A DNA stretch of 64,000 nucleotides from Turnera subulata (Eukaryota > Streptophyta > Magnoliopsida > Malpighiales > Passifloraceae): the NCBI GenBank assembly GCA_028386065.3, contig JAKUCV010006661.1:16544-80543 (forward strand), given 5' to 3'. Shown piece by piece: positions 36,382 through 49,839 of the stretch. The position numbers and the translations under genes were made by a program. The notes under the pieces are model-generated. The model saw only the letters and a list, made by a program, of their open reading frames with translations. It had not been told where the DNA came from and ran no database searches. How positions within the stretch are numbered: position 1 is the first letter of the stretch; each line of letters opens with the position of its first letter.

Positions 36382-37413
36382 AATATATATAAAAAAATAA
36401 TTAGAGGAGAAGTGGATAAAAATATAGATTAGGATTGAAGAAGTGTTATTGTAGTTATATTAAATTATTATTTTGGGCATATTGGTCTAATAAAAAATTT
36501 ATTAAAGAGAGGATTGGTGGATAGGCTTGTTTATCATTTGGGAGACAAGCATCCGCAAGAAAAAGTTGAAAGCATCTTTTTATTGTTTTCCAGTGGTCAG
36601 TTATAAGTTGGAAAATTAGTAAAAATAATTTTTTATTTTCTATTTAGAAAAAAAATCAACTTTGAACGTAAAATTTTATTTTCTATCACCATTTTCTAAA
36701 TTTTCTGAATAATTGGGTATTTTTCTATAAGTGAAACTTGAATTTGGATTTGATTCAAAATCTGTTTTATCTGCAGCGGGCCCTAAAATTTCCATTTTTT
36801 TTCATTGTGAATTGAGCTTTCTGCAGCGGCGCGACCATCGGCATACTCCGGCTATGTGGCTAGGAGGCGCATCTGAAAATCACATTTGACTTTTAAGTTT
36901 TAACACGTATTAGAATGGAATTACGAGTAAGCTTTTTTTTTTTACTGAAGATGGAAAAATATTTTTTTTTTATGTGATACGATGGAAAAATACTCTTCCA
37001 ATGCATGTAGTATTCTTTAAAAAAGAAAAAGAAAAGGAAAAGTACCTGGATACAGAAGGATGTGAGTGCACAGGGAGGAGAAGGCATCTGTAGCCAAAAT
37101 CAAACTTCCCATTTATACACACACAATTGAAAGAGTGAGAGAGGTAGATGCCAAGTGCGGCCTGTCCCCACATGCTCAGGTCATTCGTTCTCTTCATCTC
37201 TGGCTCAATAACTATCATATAATCAAAACCCCAAAAATCCAATCAAAACAAAAATTTTATCAGTTGAAAGAAGAATTTAACAGAAAAAGCAATATAGGAA
37301 GATTAATCTCATACACGTTCAGTTTAGATCCACAGCCACAGCTGCTCGATCCTCTTTGAAGGCCAAGGGAGTAGTTATAAGTTTTGACAAGCAGGTTTTG
37401 GAGATCACGAAGA
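36382..37413. other. Intergenic, no gene recognised
   Basis: AT-rich sequence with A/T homopolymers; no domain or repeat identified. Confidence 0.55.
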
Positions 37414-37421
37414 GGTGGGGT

Positions 37422-38464
37422 CAGGGATGGCAAAAATCCCTACTGCTGCGGGGATTCGCGTGAAATCCCTGCGGTGGGGATGGGCGAGAATGGGGACGGA
37501 GAGAATTTTTAATCCGAGACTAATTTGGGGATGGGTGTGATGACCCAAATCCCACATCGGAAGAGAGTAAGAAAGGTCTTGGCTACCAAATAACTTCAAG
37601 CTTAAAATTTTGGGCCGCGTAGTTTCAGTCCAGCTTTGGAGATTGTTCTGGGCCAGTCGATTACTTGGGGCGTGACAAACGGTAGCGGAGCCGATCTCAC
37701 TCCACTTTCGGGTAGGCTTGGGCCATATGGCCCGTGTCTCAGGGGTTGATATTGAGATTACGATCGGTACAAGCCGGTGATCGGGGTACCTATGATTTAG
37801 ATCTGGGCTCCCCTCGCGAGGATGCGAGGTCTAAAGGAGGGAAGAATGTGATGACCCAAGTCCTACATCGGAAGCGAGTAAGAAAAGTCTTGGGTATATA
37901 TGCACCAAGTTGTTGGCTACCAAATAACTTCAAGCTTAAGCTTTTGTGCGACGTGATTTCAATCCAGCTTTGGAGGTTATTATGGGCCAGTTGATTACTT
38001 GGGGCGTGACAATAGGATAGAGATGAGGATCATAATGTTCGCCCTGCGAGGACCTGCAAAAATATAAAATAATGATTTTACCCTTCTAGCTAATATACAT
38101 ATATTTCAAATTTGAGTTTTTAATCATTTTGTTTAAATATAAAATAAAAAGGAAAAAATATAATATAATATAGACTACAATTTAGTTCAGTTCACTTACT
38201 TAATCTATAGTATTAAATAATAATATATACTTTGTATTGACACTAACATTAATATGTACTTTGTAATGCCTTGGAACTAAATTTTAAGCTTTCAAGTAGA
38301 AAAAATTCAAATATTTTAAAACGAAAAAATTGAGTCACGTGGAGTGCGAGGAGCAGAAATGGGGACCAAATTTCCCCTCCGCGTGGAATGGGAAGATTTT
38401 TAAGTCATGAGAATGGGGCGGAGATTCCTCTACATGCAAGATCCCCACATCACTGTCATCCCTA
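37422..38464. mobile_element. hAT-like non-autonomous DNA element
   Basis: Left end CAGGGATGGCA and right end TGTCATCCCTA are inverted, the CAGGG form typical of hAT elements. They are flanked by 8-bp near-duplications GGTGGGGT (37414-37421) and GGTGGTGT (38465-38472). Inner margins are G-rich on the left and C-rich on the right (GGGGATTC / GATCCCC). No transposase. A TRIM is inserted inside it. Confidence 0.7.
37536..38011 (+). mobile_element. TRIM (miniature LTR retrotransposon), complete
   Basis: LTRs 37536-37677 (142 bp) and 37847-38011 (165 bp) both start TGTGATGACCCAA-TCC and end GGGGCGTGACA. The left copy lacks ~23 bp present in the right (GTATATATGCACCAAG). The 169-bp interior starts AACGGTAGCGGAGCCGATC, a primer-site-like sequence, and ends AAAGGAGGGAAGAA, a polypurine tract. 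Flanks are ATGGG (37531-37535) and ATAGG (38012-38016), a 5-bp duplication with one change. The CCCACATCGG phrase is common in plant TRIM LTRs. Confidence 0.9.
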
Positions 38465-38472
38465 GGTGGTGT

Positions 38473-39722
38473 GGAGGAAGAGAAGGTTAGGGAGGATGGG
38501 AAGAGTGGTGGGGGTGGAGAGTTGGATGTAAGGATTATTGGGGAATGGAAGATTTGGTGGGTGTAGCCACCCCTCTTAGCCGAAGCTGAACAAATGCATC
38601 GATATCCTAACGAGAACGAAGCGGAAGGAGGACACGTGGCCAAACGCAGACCAATGATTGGAAGACTTGATTTTTTTTTTTTTAACGACTTACTTAGTTC
38701 AAAAGGCTTTTAAAAATCAAATTGGGTTAAATAAAGAAAAAATATTAAACAAATAGGTTGTATGTGGATCTACAAGACACATGTCAGCATCTTAGCAAAT
38801 CACCATCTCTAGGTGTGGTAATAAAGACAATGTGCCTCGTTGGAACAGCATGAGAGAAAAGAAACGAAGAAGGATAACAAATGAAATTGATTAACTGAAC
38901 GGAAATTAAAAAAAATTAACTGGGTAATTGGCATGTTACATGTTTGACCCGGTTCAATTTGGTTCTTTTTTAAAAATTCGATTTGGCACTTTAAAAGTAC
39001 ATAGTATCCAATCGATGATCTAATATAATTGGTGTTTGGTGTTGGTGTAGCTACATCAGGAAAAATAGAAAAGATTGCAGATGGGGGGACATGGCTTTGG
39101 TTTGTATTTGAAGGATACGTACGCAAAATTCCGCCCCAGAGGGAAAGCGACGCCAAAAACACTATACGACACCGTTAGGTAATTTTAGGGGGAAGAACTC
39201 AAAAGCGTTTCGCAAATGAGGAAATTAGAACTCACTTTCCGATAGATTAAGAAAAGGAAAAGGAATTAGAACCACAACGAAGAAGGTAGGCCCACGCACA
39301 CACAATCAAAGGCTAAGGCCCAAATATATATATATATATATATATATAGATTTTTTTAAGAAAAACAGTTGGAGGCAGAAGCTATGCATAATTGCATATA
39401 GACTAACTTGTACTGTTGTACAGTTAACAACTATAAGTATGGAAATGAGAATGCATGATGGAAAATTGGAATGAGATGGTATAGAATAGATTGGGAGGCA
39501 CAAACACAAAGCAGAACCACAGCCATACATTGAATGAGAGGCTATCCATAATCTCATCCTCTCCTATTTTTTTCCTACTTGGTGTGTCATCTCTAACAGC
39601 ACCCACCAATTACCTCCCCTCTTCCATTGCCACTCCCTCCTCTTACACAAACCATCATCTATACTACACCTACTTAGCCCAACTTCCCTGTTCCTGTCAG
39701 TCTTCATTTTCTCAGAACCAGT
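38473..39722. other. Intergenic, GAPA upstream region
   Basis: No gene recognised. An (AT)n microsatellite lies at about 39326-39348. The last few hundred bases before 39723 presumably hold the GAPA promoter and leader, but no single element stands out. Confidence 0.5.
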
Positions 39723-42071
<2,349 letters not shown>

Positions 42072-43537
42072 ATCATCATCAAAAAAATACCCATCATGCT
42101 CTGCCTTTGATCAGTAGTGTTTGTCTCTCCCACAAAATTTGCAGCCTTAATTTGTAATTTATGATTTTTGTTGTACCTCATTCCTTGTATGGCTCTTGGA
42201 TATTCCTATTTTTGGTGTTTTGAGTATATTATGGAACAGCTGCTCTCAGTTTCTTACCTATATATCTACCACGCAATAAGAATTCTGATATGTTAACTTT
42301 GAACCACTCCTCTCCTCCTCTTCTGTTTATTTGTCTTCATTTGTTTGTTTTGTTTTGTTTTCTTCCCATGGAAAAATTATTGAAAGAATTGCAAAAATTG
42401 CTACGTCACTCGATGTCCGGCTAGAGACGTCTACACGTTGTGTGGTTCAGGGCCTGAACTGAACCTAACATACAACCCTGGTTGCTTTTGTCTCTAACCA
42501 TATATGTACGTTAACGTAACTGTCCAAAAATTGCAGATGTGGCTAACCGATTGATGATATCTGAAACATTGGCCACAAGGCAAATATTGTTCATTCAAGG
42601 TTTGGTAGGGTAAGTTGATGCTCAACTTAAAGATATAATTTTCGTCGTCCAGTTTTTTGTCAAAAACAAAAATTTTCGAGGCAATCTTTGTATGAATTGG
42701 TTACTCATATTAGTCCTCTATTGTTGGAGCAAATGAGAATGTTAAATTTATTTTGCATAATTACAGTAATTCTACACAATTTATATAAGGAACAACTAAT
42801 AATATGTTTGAACAAATATTCTTATTTTACATGATTTTTCAATTTGAATTGTAAACTCAACAAATAAGATAGGAATAGAGTATCAAGGATTTTCCCTTAA
42901 TCGCATGCATGGTAAACTAAATGGTTTTTTCTCAAACCACGCACTCACAGATCTGTCCGTACATACAAACTAAAGATTGAAAGAACAGAAATAAGAGAGG
43001 ATGACACAGTGATTTTAGAGTGGTTTCTGTGGACACCCAAATTTGACTCAAACATGCTTGAACTTTGAGATTAATGAGATGATTTGGTCTTGAGTTACGG
43101 CATGATAAAAATTTAATTTAGTGGAATTTATATATTTTGGTAATTTGAATATTTATGTGTTTGAACTATATGATTAATGAGATGATTTAATCTTGGGATA
43201 AAAATATATATTAAAGTCTAATGTACTAAAATATGTTTCATTTCATTGTTTGGAGTGTACTTATTTAGTTTTAAGTCAATTATATTAAGATGATTTATTT
43301 TTGAGTTGAGAATGAATTTAGACGTCCAAATTAATGAAATATGGATAATTTGTAATAAACACAAAACACTTATTAAGAACTAACTCAGTCAGGTCTCTCT
43401 TACAAGCCCAACAATATAAAGTCTAACTCAAATACAATATTCGTGACAAAAAGGGCCGTAAGCTCGTTAGATGGCATCATAGGACGGCAACCTCAAAACA
43501 AAGCGATAAGCAGCAAAAAGCAGAGACTAACAGGGTA
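42072..43537. other. Intergenic between GAPA and TyrRS
   Basis: GAPA 3' UTR, then AT-rich sequence. Between about 43040 and 43330 a phrase like TTGA-CT-ATTAATGAGATGATTT recurs loosely. No gene. Confidence 0.5.
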
Positions 43538-43549
43538 TTGCAGTGGAGG

Positions 43550-45076
43550 ATGGCGGCTACGGCGGCAGCGAGAGCCACCAGCCTCTACTCTTCTCATCAT
43601 CACAGACTCTTGTGCTTCTCTTCCTCTATCTCCACTAAATTCCCAACATTCCTCAACTGCTTACACAAACCCCACCCCAAAACCTTATTTTTCTCCCCCA
43701 TCATCAGGTGCTTGCACTCCACACACCAAGAGAATTCCTCCTCCGCTGCCGTCCCTCCGCCGCGAACCCACGACGCAACCAGCCGCGGAAACGTCCTTGA
43801 CATCTTAGAAGAGAGAGGCTTGCTCGAATCAGTCACCAGTGACGCTCTCAGGTCTGCTTCTGCCTCTGATACCCTCAAAGTATACTGTGGTTTTGACCCA
43901 ACAGCTGAGAGCTTGCACCTGGGCAACCTCTTGGGTATCATTGTGTTATCCTGGTTCCAGAGGTGCGGCCACAAAGCTGTGGCCTTGATAGGCGGCGCCA
44001 CCGCCAGAATCGGTGACCCCTCTGGGAAAAGCCTCGAAAGGCCGGAGCTTGATGCTCACACTCTGGAGAAAAATACCCAGGGGATTACTAGCACCATCTC
44101 CACAATATTGGACATGAACAATACTTTAAATGCTGATGCCAATTTTGTGGTTTTGAATAATTATGATTGGTGGAAGGAGTTTAGGTTGCTGGATTTCTTG
44201 AAACAAGTAGGGAGGTATGCCCGTGTGGGTACGATGATGGGTAAAGAGAGTGTGAAGAAGAGGCTTGAATCCGAGCAAGGAATGAGTTACACTGAATTCA
44301 CTTATCAGCTTTTGCAGGGTTATGATTTCTTGTATCTTCACAAGAATGAGGGTGTTAATGTGCAGATTGGAGGGAGTGACCAGTGGGGCAATATTACTGC
44401 TGGCACTGAACTAATCCGAAAAATTTTGCAGCCTGAAGGTGATGTGGCCTTTGGATTGACCTTCCCTCTTCTATTGAAGAGTGATGGTACCAAGTTCGGA
44501 AAATCTGAGGATGGTGCCATTTGGCTTTCTCCGGCAATGTTGTCTCCCTATAAGTTTTATCAGTACTTCTTCTCTGTCCCGGATGCAGATGTTATTAGGT
44601 TCCTTAAGATACTTACGTTTATGGACATGGAGCAGATTGATGAGCTGGAGAGGGAAATGAAGAAGCCAGGGTACGTGCCCAACACGGCCCAGCGTAAACT
44701 GGCCGAGCAAGTTACCCTTTTTGTCCATGGGGAAGAAGGACTTGACGAGGCACTCAAAGCAACCCAGGCTTTGAGACCTGGAGCGGAGACTAAGTTGGAC
44801 TGGAAGACAATTGAGGGTATCGCTGAGGATGTTCCCTCCTGTTCTTTGGCTTATGATGAAGTGCTGAATCTTTCTGTTATTGATCTTTCAGTCTCTGCCG
44901 GTTTGTTTGAGAGTAAATCAGCCGCACGCCGTCTTTTGAAACAAGGGGGACTTTATTTGAATAACCTCAGAATAGATGGTGAAGGTAAGAAAATTGAGCC
45001 TGAAGACATTGTGGATGGGAAGGTCCTCCTTCTATCTGCAGGCAAAAAGAATAAGGTCGTTGTAAGAATATCTTAA
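43550..45076 (+). CDS. Organellar tyrosyl-tRNA synthetase
   Basis: One uninterrupted frame of 508 residues from the preferred start (MAATAAARATS). An in-frame Met four codons upstream at 43538 would give 512; numbering here uses 512. The first ~75 residues are Ser/His/Arg-rich without acidic residues, a dual chloroplast/mitochondrial-type presequence. The catalytic domain is bacterial-type class I: YCGFDPTAESLHLGN holds the HIGH-equivalent HLGN (127-130), then GGATARIGDPSGKS, QIGGSDQWGN (277-285) and KFGKS (319-323), the KMSKS-equivalent. An S4 RNA-binding domain closes the protein (about 449-508). It charges organellar tRNA-Tyr; the Arabidopsis counterpart is an embryo-essential gene (EMB2768). 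No introns, no defects. Confidence 0.94.
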   Translation: MAATAAARATSLYSSHHHRLLCFSSSISTKFPTFLNCLHKPHPKTLFFSPIIRCLHSTHQENSSSAAVPPPRTHDATSRGNVLDILEERGLLESVTSDALRSASASDTLKVYCGFDPTAESLHLGNLLGIIVLSWFQRCGHKAVALIGGATARIGDPSGKSLERPELDAHTLEKNTQGITSTISTILDMNNTLNADANFVVLNNYDWWKEFRLLDFLKQVGRYARVGTMMGKESVKKRLESEQGMSYTEFTYQLLQGYDFLYLHKNEGVNVQIGGSDQWGNITAGTELIRKILQPEGDVAFGLTFPLLLKSDGTKFGKSEDGAIWLSPAMLSPYKFYQYFFSVPDADVIRFLKILTFMDMEQIDELEREMKKPGYVPNTAQRKLAEQVTLFVHGEEGLDEALKATQALRPGAETKLDWKTIEGIAEDVPSCSLAYDEVLNLSVIDLSVSAGLFESKSAARRLLKQGGLYLNNLRIDGEGKKIEPEDIVDGKVLLLSAGKKNKVVVRIS

Positions 45077-47848
45077 GTGCTTGACAGGTATACTGCATAG
45101 TCGCGTTACCTGCTGGAAATTATTTCCTTTTCATGGATTCTTTTGCTGTATTACAATGTGCCAAGTTTTTCATCTAATAGAAGACTAGAAATTTATTTCA
45201 ATACTTCCTTTCATCCTCAAATTAACGGTCCTATGAGAGCATTAGAGATAAACAAATCAAGGGCATGCTGTATTTGTATACATCTCTCAAATGGGCGGAT
45301 CTTACACATTTGAACTTTTGAAGAGTGAGAAACATCCATTTTCCTTCCTAGATGGTATATGCTATCAGATCAGACAGACATTGAATGAGAACTATGCCAT
45401 GAAAGCTGAGCGAATCAGATATCAAGCTCAGACAATTACGACCAAGTACCTCGCATATCACATGAACATTCTACCCTATGATCATTACGCCATCAGCCTT
45501 TTTCAGTTAACTTATCTTAAATCTTAATTTTCTATACAACAGATTTGAGTATGTGATGCTTTTTCTTTTTTTTTTTTTTGGTCATCTCATTATCTCCATG
45601 GTTTTACGGTGGATGAGAACCCTTTTATTTTACCTTTTGTTATTAAGTCTGGATGCCAAGCTGTTTAGCTTCTCCTTCATGAGTATAGATATGTTTTGTC
45701 AGTGAGTAGTTTAGCTTTAGTCAGTTGGAGGCTTGGAGTGAATGTGTAAAGAAGATTAAGATTTGAGTAAAGAATGCAAGTCGAGAAAGATTTAGTATTT
45801 CTTACTTGAAATTACACAGAGAGACAGAATAACTGGCCATCCTCCGAGTTACCTGGAAAACATGTAGATGTTCAAGTAGATCATTTGATTTACGAAGGTT
45901 TTGCAGCCAGTAACTTCTTGTTGTAGAAAATGGGGTTTTCCTTGAAAATCTTTAGTTAAATGCTTAATAGTTAATGCACCCCTGCAAGTTCTCGATGGTG
46001 GGGTTTCTGTATTTTAGTTGCAGAGGCTGTAGCATGCCTAATCACACATTGAAGTGAAAATTTGTACAGCTTGACCATGCTTTTATCGAAATTGGAATAG
46101 AAGTAGCATGCAATTGATATAGTAATGATAGTACAAGTCATTATCAGTTTTCTGTGTCTATGGAAAGTTTTGTTTTGCTGATAAGTGTTGAATTTCATGG
46201 GTTGGAAGTTACTTTAAAGCAAAGTCCCCCGGTATTTTGGCTGCATTCTCAGTAGGTTGTATGTTATTACCGCGAAAATGCCTTTTGGGGATACTCCTGG
46301 GCACATGAATGCTGGGGATTTGTTGTTCTATTGAATAAGATAGTGAGATTTCAGTCTTCTCATCATGAATGACTTTTAACAAGACATTTGCATTGTGTTA
46401 TGACAAATGAGACCAAAAGCATCTCTTTCATATAAAAAAAAAAAAATTGCGTCTTGGTTGGTTGATCTTAACGGATGAAACTTTTTGGTCACTGTATCTA
46501 TCCTGATTCCTAAGCAGCGGCTGATTGGAATTCATTTTTTCCTAATTTTAAAGAGTTACAATATGAGATCTTCCCGTTTTAAATTGTGAGATCTCTTTTT
46601 AACTCATGTCCATTCATAATCATAGAAATCCACAAAATCAAAACAAAAGCTAGAAATTTAAAGGTGCATTTGGGAGTGTTTTGTGTTTTTAGTTCTCTAA
46701 AAAGTGTTCTGAAAATTGAGAACTAAGAACTGTTTTGAGAGTGTTTGAAGTACTGAAAATCGGTTTGGATAATTTAGACTTTAATAATTCTGAAAGAACA
46801 AAAAAATGCAAAACTTATTTGGGAGATTGTTATCGAACTTATAAAATTTAAAACTGGTTGTTCAATACTTATAAACATTAATATTTTTATATTACTTGAA
46901 TTGTATGATTTTATTATTTGTTTAATAAAAATATTAGCCTGCGAATTTTTACTGGATATTTTCTTTGTAATTTATTCAATATTTATATTAAATGTGTATC
47001 TTTTAACCAATAGATTATTTCTCCAACTTATTTTAGAAGGAGGCTGTTCTTTTTTAGCATATGCACCCAATTGTCTCAACTATGTTATTTGTTTATATCC
47101 TAAAATCTTAAAAAATTATCACTAACAATCACAATCTTTGCATGAACAGAATAAAATGAAAACCATTCTACTTCTTTTTTCTGAAATGTTTTAACTATAT
47201 AATTGTTTTACATTCCAAAATTTTCAGAAATCACTATTGGCAATCATAATTTTTGCAATCTTCCAAAAGCTGGCAACCATCCCAATTTCCTCTTTATTTC
47301 AGCCTCTTCAAGTTGAACTTCACACTCTTGGTTCAAAGATAATTCACAAACACAAGTCTCTCTCAAAGAAATTAATCATGCATCATGAAATGCACAAATA
47401 TAACTCTGGAGAAAAATAAAATAGAACCTGCTTAGTCTTTCAAGCATACTATCAAACAGTTGGGGTGAATCATGTTAAATCCAAATTTTAGCCAAAACAT
47501 AACTGTGGATCATAAGAAAATATCCACCCAAGCACGGTTGTACACTATAGAAAGAAAAGGATACAAGATACGATTGTTGTTACAAACTTACAATGGACAA
47601 GGGAGTTGGATTGCACAAAAGAAAAGGAGGAAGAGAAGAGTGGGGAAGAAAACTAAAAAACCACCAATGAGAGGAGTGGATAAGAAGAGAGAGGTAAGGC
47701 ACGAGAGAAGTGTTGGACAAAATTAACTGGCTCCTCTTATGTTATTCTTCCTTTCTTATTTACAATAATGCTATTAATGAAATGGTTTTTTCACATATTT
47801 ACAACACTGCCACCGTGCAGTTTTAAGAAAGAGGCAAAAACAATTTTT
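45077..47848. other. Intergenic downstream of TyrRS
   Basis: TyrRS 3' UTR, then AT-rich sequence without recognisable genes. 46267-46395 is similar to 63645-63770 (shared ATGCTGGGGATTTGTTGTTCT and CTCATCATGAATGA). Confidence 0.55.
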
Positions 47849-48301
47849 TTTTATAAATAAATTATGGTGAATGTCATTATTATCATCCAGTAAAACTCAT
47901 TTTTACCATACTCAAATTTGCCCCCGGTAAAATTCTTTACCATACACCAAACTTTCACATGGGTTTTTCTTCTACCTACCTATCTACCTTCTTTGTCTTC
48001 ATCTTTATTACCTAAATCCATGTGATTTTAATTCTTATAATCCAACCTAACTTATTTGTTTTTATCTTCCCATTTTCACCTATAAATACCCCCTTCATTT
48101 CCATACACACACACTCACAATCCAACCATAAACTCACTCCCTCCTTACACACCCTCCCTTAATCTCCCTTCATCATTATTATAATTATATTATTTCTCCA
48201 TTTGTAATTACCATCAAAAGTGTATTATTACAAAGGTGTACTATTACCATCAAGTTAATATTACTACCATCAAGGTACTTTTCACCTTCAATTTTATATC
48301 A
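47849..48301 (+). repeat. 5' LTR of the young copia
   Basis: Nearly identical to 53547-54001. TATAAATA box at 48081-48088. Ends TTTTATATCA, directly before the primer-site-like sequence at 48302. Confidence 0.92.
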
Positions 48302-48390
48302 CGTTATCAGCACGAGTCTCTACCCTATTAAGGTAATCATTTCTAAATCTTTTCAATCCGTATTTGTTTATTTGCTTAGTATTCAATATT

Positions 48391-48495
48391 GGCCGGCTAA
48401 GCCGCCTTATCTTTTTGTTGGCCGGCAAAGCCGCCTTGTTTTATTTGTTGGTCAGCTAAGCCGCCTTGTTTTATTTGTTGGCCGGCTAAGCCGCC
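48391..48495 (+). repeat. Four tandem GGCCGGCTAAGCCGCC hairpin motifs in the leader
   Basis: Copies at 48391, 48420, 48450 and 48480 with ~30-bp period; the third reads GGTCAGCTAAGCCGCC. Each is largely self-complementary (GGC ... GCC arms around TAA). The same motif occurs in the leader of the 30-kb element. Confidence 0.85.
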
Positions 48496-48641
48496 TTTAT
48501 CGAGTAAGCATATATATATATTACATACTCTATATTATAATTCTACTACTGTTGCTGAAAGATTTATCGAGTAAGCTTATATACTTATATAATTATTTTA
48601 CTTCTCTTTATATCTGTTTTATATATTTCTTTACTGTTATA

Positions 48642-49694
48642 ATGGCAAACCTTGCAAAACTTGAATTTGAGGGGGAGCTATAAAGGCCTTCTTTAATAGA
48701 CAGTACCCGTGATCTACGTCTTTACGTAAATCTACGATACCCGGACCCTCTATGGTATTTTAGAGGAGTTCTATTTCCTTTTTGACATAGATAAGTTCTT
48801 TTTCTACCCTGATGTCAAGATAAGGCAAAAGCTGTATCCAGTCAAGATAAGGCAAAAGCCATAATCTTTCTTTGTCATCATCTTCATGATAGTCTAAAGA
48901 TGGAGTATCTTACTGTCAAAGATCCTGCAGATCTTTGGAAAAATTTGAAAGAAAGATTTGATCACCTGAAGATGGTCATACTCCCAAAGGCTCGTTATGA
49001 GTGGATGCATCTAAGGCTGCAAGATTTCAAATCTGTGCATGAATATAATTCAGCTATGTTTCGAATAAGCTCTCAATCAAAATTATGTGGAGAAAGTGTT
49101 ACTGATGTCGATATGTTAGAGAAAACATTCTCCACTTTTCATGCATCCAATGTGCTCCTGCAGCAGCAGTACCGTGAAAAAGGTTTCACAAAATATTCTG
49201 ATTTGATTTCTTGTCTCCTGGTGGCCGAACAAAATAATGAGCTATTGTTGAAAAATCATGAGTCTCGCCCCACAGCTTCAGCTCCATTCCCGGAAGAGAA
49301 TGCAGCAATACATGATAATTTTGGTCGTGGCCGTGGACAAGGTCGTGGCCGGGGACGTGGGCGTGGACGTGGAAGGAACCACTTTAATCATTGTGACCGT
49401 AATATTCATAAAAATAGCAAGGCTAAAGGAAAACATGTGAATGATGGCAAATATCAGGACACGAAAAATCCTGAGACAACTTGCTATCGATGTGGCATGA
49501 CGGGTCACTGGTCACGAACATGTCGTAAAGCAAAGCACTTGGTGGAACTTTATCAATCATCTTTGAAAGCAAAAAACAAAGCTGTTGAAACAAATTTTGT
49601 TCAAGATGATGACCAAGATGCTGCCTTCCAATCCGACTCATATTTTGATGATTATCTTGCTTATCCAGGAGAAGCAAGTGATAAAATAAAGTAA
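48642..49694 (+). pseudogene. Copia gag, N-terminus rearranged
   Basis: The expected start MANLAKLEFEGEL at 48642 runs into a stop at 48681-48683. The next ~150 bp are unlike gag of the sister copies. A duplicated phrase TCAAGATAAGGCAAAAGC precedes resumption of normal gag near 48840 (HHLHDSLKMEYLTVKDPADLW). From there gag is open to 49694: capsid-type region, then a Gly/Arg run (GRGRGQGRGRGRGRGRGR) and a CCHC zinc knuckle CYRCGMTGHWSRTC that binds RNA. An internal Met at 48900 could start a truncated product of 264 residues. Gag normally forms the virus-like particle; this one lacks the N-terminal portion and is probably inactive. Confidence 0.85.
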
Positions 49695-49839
49695 GAATAA
49701 ACCTACTACCAGTCTCTTTGTATTTTACATTTATGTTCTTATCTGCTGTTTATTCCTATTAATGTTCTTAATGTTTTAATTTGGAATAAATTTCAGTATT
49801 ATTTTCTTATGCATTTTTTTTATTTTCTTTTATGAAGAT
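49695..49839 (+). other. AT-rich gag-pol spacer
   Basis: Begins AAAGTAAGAATAA and ends in a T-rich tract with ATGAAG, resembling an intron. Splicing at these points would not put gag and pol in one frame in this copy, so it is best called a spacer. Confidence 0.5.

Noticed and set aside
49690..49839. Intron between copia gag and pol
   Set aside because: A GTAAGAATAA-like donor and a T-rich ATGAAG acceptor exist, but joining them does not continue the pol reading frame in this copy. Kept as a spacer.
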